Position numbers and translations under genes: made by a program. The notes under the pieces are model-generated. The model was not told the DNA's origin, did not search any database, and was given only the letters and a program-made list of their open reading frames with translations. This document shows, one piece after another, positions 40,808-43,812 of a DNA stretch of 43,812 bases. The DNA is from JACNIZ01 sp964344765. Its GTDB lineage: Bacteria > Planctomycetota > UBA1135. Every line of letters starts with the position of its first letter. Within the stretch, counting starts at the first letter, position 1. The DNA lies in assembly GCA_964344765.1 (NCBI GenBank), contig CAYFOM010000039.1, positions 1-43,812 of the forward strand, given 5' to 3'.

Positions 40808-42913
40808 CTACCTCCGCACCAACTCAACAATGACGTCCACCGCCTTGCCGGCGCTCACTTCCACAATCCGCGGCGGAATCGCTTCGTAGACGTCACCGGT
40901 CACGCGGTCGAAATTGATTTCGTACAAGCCGGGATCGCTGAACTGTAGGTGCATATCGGTTTGCAAGCCGTCACCGGTGACGCGGCCGTCGTGATCGATC
41001 GGGCGGACGTCGCGGCTGGAATACATGCCCATCGGACCAGTGGGCAGTGGAGTACCGCCTTCGCGAAACTCAATGCGCATTGCGTAAATCGGCGGCAATT
41101 CATAACGCACTGATTGTGGACCGGGGCCGAGGTCGACGCTCATGCCACTGCCGCCATAACCGAGGTCGCGCTGGCCACGTGGCCAAATGCGCACCGTTTC
41201 CGGCGTCGCCCAAAAATGAAAGCGTCCGGGTTCGAGCATTTCCGCCCAAGCCCAATCGTTTTGCTCTTGGCCGGGGATACGGTCCTGGTTGCGGAAGGCA
41301 AATTCTTCCACCGGCACGCGCAAGCCGGTTTTTCCGTCAACCGTCTCTACAAAAACCTCGGCAAGTTCAGGAACAACAATTTCCACGTCATCGCGACCTT
41401 CCGGCGGCAGCTCCACCATTGCGACCTCTAAGAAGGGCAGTAGTTGAATGCGATACATGCCAACCGGTGTGTCGTGCACCTCAAAGGCCCTCTCCGATTC
41501 GGCGCCATCCACCCGCTGAAGCTCGCTTAGCTTGAACTCGAAATCCGGGTTGCGCCAGCGCTGCGTAGGCTGAAAGTAAATCTGCAAACGCACATCTTCT
41601 ACGCCGTCGAAATCGGGCATGGAAATGGTGCCGGCCAACGTCGCGCGCTTTGGCGCTTCTGGAGGATCGGCTAATTCCAGCCTCAACTCGCGCTCTTCAC
41701 CGGCGACAATTTCTACCTCATCACGCGCAAGCTCCGGATGCTCTCCCCACACGCCGCCGCCAAGTTCCACCACTGCGCGGTATCCACCCGGCTTCAAACC
41801 ATCGAGTTGCAAACCATTGTCGATGATGTCTTGATCGATGCGCGCGAAGTGTACGTATTGATTGCCGCCGTCTTCGCGAATCCAATAAACACAAATCATC
41901 GGCACGACGTTGAGGTCGTCGTAGGCTTGAAGTTGCGCGTTCGATAATCCGATGTGCATGGAAGCCGCCGGCTCAAGCAGTATTTCGCGCGCACCCTTCG
42001 ACACATTCACCGTGGTTCTGCCCCACGCATAACCAGGAGCACGCGCCACAATGCTGACCCCGCGTTCCGGCGGGAATCGCCGAGCCAATTCAATCACCCA
42101 CGGCAACTCCCCCGACTCAGGCGCCAGCGCAAGTGCCGCCACTCTTTCTTCTGGTTGATCCGCCTCGCGCCCGCCCAGCATGCCGATCGGCGACCGCAAT
42201 CCGTCGCCGAAGAAAATGCGCGTATTGTTTCGCCCCCAAAACGCAGTTCCATCTAAAGAGATGTGCATCTCGATGTCTTTCAAGTGTTCGTGGGTGCGTG
42301 CGTCCAGCACCGATAGCTCGAACTCCGGCCAGTATTCGGCTGGGACCAATTCCACCCTGGCCTCGTAAATCACGCGGCCATCGGTTGCGTTTTGACTTCG
42401 CGTGATTGGCGTGCGCGGTTCATCGCGAAGGAAATAAGGGTGATCGACTTCAACCTCTAATAGATCATCGCGCAGGTTGTCACGGTGTTGCGTGACGGCG
42501 GCGAATGATGAAGTAATTTCAAACTCACTCACCAAACCCTGACTCGGCCAAGTTTGCTCGATAGGAATGGGTCGTTTATCACGTTCATCAATTCCTTTGA
42601 CGTGGATGGTCGCCAATAGTGCCTCAGGTTCGGTGACTCCTTCAAGAATCACGCGCAATACATGGGTTTCTGACAGGGCTACTTCCTTAGTTGAAACTTC
42701 TTCGTTCACCGGCTCAGCTTCGATCAAACTACGTTGCCCGATGTTTGCGTCCGGTCCCGTTCGCCCGGTCGCGGCATTTCCCAACTGCTCGGTTGACGTC
42801 GACCGACCCCCCAACTCCATCTCAGGAAATTCGCCCTGTGGTGGTTGCAGCACAAAGTACAAGCAAATTACGGCAGCAAGAATCACTGCGACAACTTTGA
42901 CACCAAGTTTCAC
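40808..42913 (-). CDS. Large secreted or membrane-anchored beta-sandwich-rich protein (hypothetical)
   Basis: The 701-residue protein starts with GTG at 42913, with a strong Shine-Dalgarno AAGGAGG five bases before it. Residues 7-24 form one hydrophobic segment (signal or anchor, VKVVAVILAAVICLYFVL). The rest is predicted beta-rich with repeated short modules (for example PIGMLGGREADQP, LDGLKPGGYRAVVELGGG, DTPVGMYRIQLLPF), similar to carboxypeptidase-regulatory-like or Ig-like repeats that carry a 'PGxYxxxV' turn. No catalytic motif is visible. It is the largest hypothetical protein of the right end and starts its own transcript, with 116 bases upstream free of other genes. Confidence 0.75.
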   Translation of the reverse strand: MKLGVKVVAVILAAVICLYFVLQPPQGEFPEMELGGRSTSTEQLGNAATGRTGPDANIGQRSLIEAEPVNEEVSTKEVALSETHVLRVILEGVTEPEALLATIHVKGIDERDKRPIPIEQTWPSQGLVSEFEITSSFAAVTQHRDNLRDDLLEVEVDHPYFLRDEPRTPITRSQNATDGRVIYEARVELVPAEYWPEFELSVLDARTHEHLKDIEMHISLDGTAFWGRNNTRIFFGDGLRSPIGMLGGREADQPEERVAALALAPESGELPWVIELARRFPPERGVSIVARAPGYAWGRTTVNVSKGAREILLEPAASMHIGLSNAQLQAYDDLNVVPMICVYWIREDGGNQYVHFARIDQDIIDNGLQLDGLKPGGYRAVVELGGGVWGEHPELARDEVEIVAGEERELRLELADPPEAPKRATLAGTISMPDFDGVEDVRLQIYFQPTQRWRNPDFEFKLSELQRVDGAESERAFEVHDTPVGMYRIQLLPFLEVAMVELPPEGRDDVEIVVPELAEVFVETVDGKTGLRVPVEEFAFRNQDRIPGQEQNDWAWAEMLEPGRFHFWATPETVRIWPRGQRDLGYGGSGMSVDLGPGPQSVRYELPPIYAMRIEFREGGTPLPTGPMGMYSSRDVRPIDHDGRVTGDGLQTDMHLQFSDPGLYEINFDRVTGDVYEAIPPRIVEVSAGKAVDVIVELVRR

Positions 42914-43029
42914 CTCATCCTCCTTCGAGTCTGGCTCCCAACGAATTGTTGCCGCATTCTACGCATGGGTGACCGACCAAATGGCCGATGCTCAGATTAG
43001 CATCCAAAAACACTGCTAAAACCAAAGAA

Positions 43030-43434
43030 CTAAATCGCCAAGGCAAGAAGTGCACGATCCCCCACCTTATCTTTTGCCAAAGCAAGTGCTTCGACGAAAG
43101 AATCGAGACCGGCCGGCTCGACTGGAAAATTCAAACTAACGCTCTCCTTCGGCGTTCCGTCATGCGGGTCCGATTTCAGTACCACTTGAAACCTCAAGTG
43201 TCCACAAGCGTCATCGCAATTGGCATGAATTCTGACGAGTCCGCCGAGCTCAAAGGTTCGCGAATCTCCGGCGGACTGAGGAAAGCCTCTTAATGCGGAA
43301 GCCAATTGGCTCAAAACTCCATAGTTCTCGTAGAAGCGCGACTCTCCTGAAAAGCGTTCGTTCGAAACTTGGACCATGAGCTCAATCATGTCTCGATCCA
43401 ACCAAATTAATTCAATCAAGAGTCCCTTTAACAT
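43030..43434 (-). CDS. Hypothetical protein resembling small immunity/WapI-type proteins
   Basis: The 134-residue soluble protein has no signal. Its pattern (LMVQVSNERFSGESRFYENYGVLSQLASALRGFP, then RTFELGGLVRIHANCDDACGHLRFQVVLKSD, and NFPVEPAGLDSFVEALALAKDK) recalls the DUF6228/WapI-like group of short orphan proteins often annotated as polymorphic-toxin immunity proteins. I am not certain of the family, and no toxin gene is beside it. The start overlaps the ABM-type gene by 7 bases (43428-43434), so the two are coupled. Confidence 0.55.
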   Translation of the reverse strand: MLKGLLIELIWLDRDMIELMVQVSNERFSGESRFYENYGVLSQLASALRGFPQSAGDSRTFELGGLVRIHANCDDACGHLRFQVVLKSDPHDGTPKESVSLNFPVEPAGLDSFVEALALAKDKVGDRALLALAI

Positions 43435-43739
43435 GAGTCTGTTTCATAGTGCAGGCAAACCACCTCCCATCGACTTAATACATTTCTCGCGGCGTCGGGT
43501 AAGTAGCAACGCTCGCAATCTTCGCCTTGCAAGTCAATGATGTTCTCCAGTGAGTCAAAGGTCATGACTGTCATGAACTCAACCTCTTCATCCAATTCAC
43601 GCGAGTAGAGCTCAAGACTTTGATAACCGGGGATGCTTTTCGCCTCAATTCCCGGACGCACTTCGCCGTTGAGCACCTTGCGATACGCGTCCGCGTTTTC
43701 TTTGGTGGTCCAACCCCGCCAGATTCGTTTGACTGCCAT
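43428..43739 (-). CDS. Antibiotic biosynthesis monooxygenase-like (ABM/dimeric alpha-beta barrel) protein
   Basis: From the ATG at 43739 the product has 103 residues (MAVKRIWRGWTTKENADAY). The sequence follows the small ferredoxin-like ABM layout: RIWRGWTTKENADAYRKVL, IPGYQSLELYSRELDEEVEFMTVMTFDSLENI, and a final helix/strand. Members are cofactor-free monooxygenases or haem-linked enzymes, but many only share the fold. The frame can extend to 43802, but that part lies in the terminal repeat and over the C-terminus of another gene. The gene overlaps the 43030-43434 gene by 7 bases. Confidence 0.7.
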   Translation of the reverse strand: MAVKRIWRGWTTKENADAYRKVLNGEVRPGIEAKSIPGYQSLELYSRELDEEVEFMTVMTFDSLENIIDLQGEDCERCYLPDAARNVLSRWEVVCLHYETDSC

Positions 43740-43759
43740 ATCAACCACCGCGAAGAATA

Positions 43760-43812
43760 GATCAAGCAACATCTTTTCTGTAAAAAGCAGCAGACTCATC
43801 AAATGCCTTCCA
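43760..43812. repeat. Terminal inverted repeat, right copy (53 nt)
   Basis: These 53 bases are the reverse complement of bases 1-53, with no mismatch. Sequence beyond the repeat differs on the two sides. See the left copy for interpretation. Confidence 0.9.
43762..43812 (-). CDS. 3' fragment of a gene of unknown function (right copy)
   Basis: The minus strand from the last base reads the same 16 codons and TGA as bases 1-51 of the plus strand. Here the fragment is followed, 22 bases later, by the ABM-like gene at 43739, which is a natural gene order, so this copy is the one more likely to be in its true place. The family cannot be named from 16 residues. Confidence 0.4.
   Translation of the reverse strand, partial: WKAFDESAAFYRKDVA

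Noticed and set aside
1..43812. Linear phage or mobile element suggested by the terminal inverted repeats
   Set aside because: No integrase, transposase, capsid, portal, terminase or plasmid replication gene is present; the gene content is ordinary chromosomal.
1..43812. CRISPR array, rRNA or tRNA gene
   Set aside because: I found no regularly spaced repeats, no tRNA cloverleaf with the expected T-loop and anticodon pattern, and no rRNA-like stretches.

Overview
This 43.8 kb window is a bacterial chromosomal segment with moderate GC (estimated by eye at 55-57%) and about 45 protein genes, nearly all on the minus strand. Only four genes with a supported function run on the plus strand: a metallophosphoesterase, a propeller lipoprotein, an RpiR-type regulator and an AHSA1/SRPBCC protein. 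I see no rRNA, tRNA, CRISPR array, transposase or phage genes, and no gene-free stretch longer than 300 bases. The best taxonomic clue is the coupled pair of a cytochrome-like/DUF1549/DUF1553 protein and a Tat-exported DUF1501 protein, a hallmark of the PVC group and especially Planctomycetota. The very large secreted protein with LamG, discoidin and fibronectin-like modules fits this. Placement below phylum is not possible by eye. The genetic code is standard: TAA, TAG and TGA all end intact genes here.

Layout. 1-9.8 kb: cell-surface and secreted proteins (intradiol-dioxygenase-like lipoprotein, metallophosphoesterase, a 1328-residue metalloprotease, a pectate-lyase-fold protein), with a D-serine dehydratase/D-threonine aldolase-type enzyme and small stand-alone enzymes between them. 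9.8-14.2 kb: small membrane proteins, a DUF6624 lipoprotein broken by an in-frame amber codon, a hybrid histidine kinase preceded by a promoter-leader-terminator arrangement, an ATC-hydrolase-like protein and a DUF6122 membrane protein. 14.2-19.7 kb: the DUF1501 plus DUF1549/DUF1553 pair; the large protein carries an extra N-terminal N-formylglutamate-amidohydrolase-like domain. 19.8-27.9 kb: a propeller lipoprotein, then a tightly packed minus-strand run (endonuclease/phosphatase fold, GNAT, hydrolase-like lipoprotein, degraded GNAT, AIG2-like enzyme, a thioredoxin/DsbD-like protein with an in-frame UGA at the active-site cysteine position, CPBP protease, YceK-like lipoprotein).

28.0-33.0 kb holds the most coherent metabolic unit: a KamA-family radical-SAM aminomutase, a PcaI/PcaJ-like CoA-transferase pair and a class III aminotransferase, packed as one operon with a divergent RpiR-type regulator and a strong hairpin at the far end. 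Together they can be read as a route that moves an alpha-amino group to the beta position, transaminates it to a 3-oxo acid and activates that acid with CoA for thiolytic cleavage. The substrate is unclear, because the acidic residues that recognise lysine in the clostridial enzyme are not apparent.

33.0-43.8 kb: hypothetical secreted proteins (one split by a frameshift at a G5 tract), an ExbD-like lipoprotein, several small enzymes, a cysteine-synthase-family enzyme, an SLC13-type transporter with RCK domains, small lipoproteins and a large secreted beta-sandwich protein. The two ends of the window carry the same 53-base sequence in inverted orientation, which may be an assembly junction rather than biology.

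The strongest candidates for undescribed biology are the probable selenoprotein at 25618-26880 and the aminomutase/CoA-transferase operon at 27983-32113.
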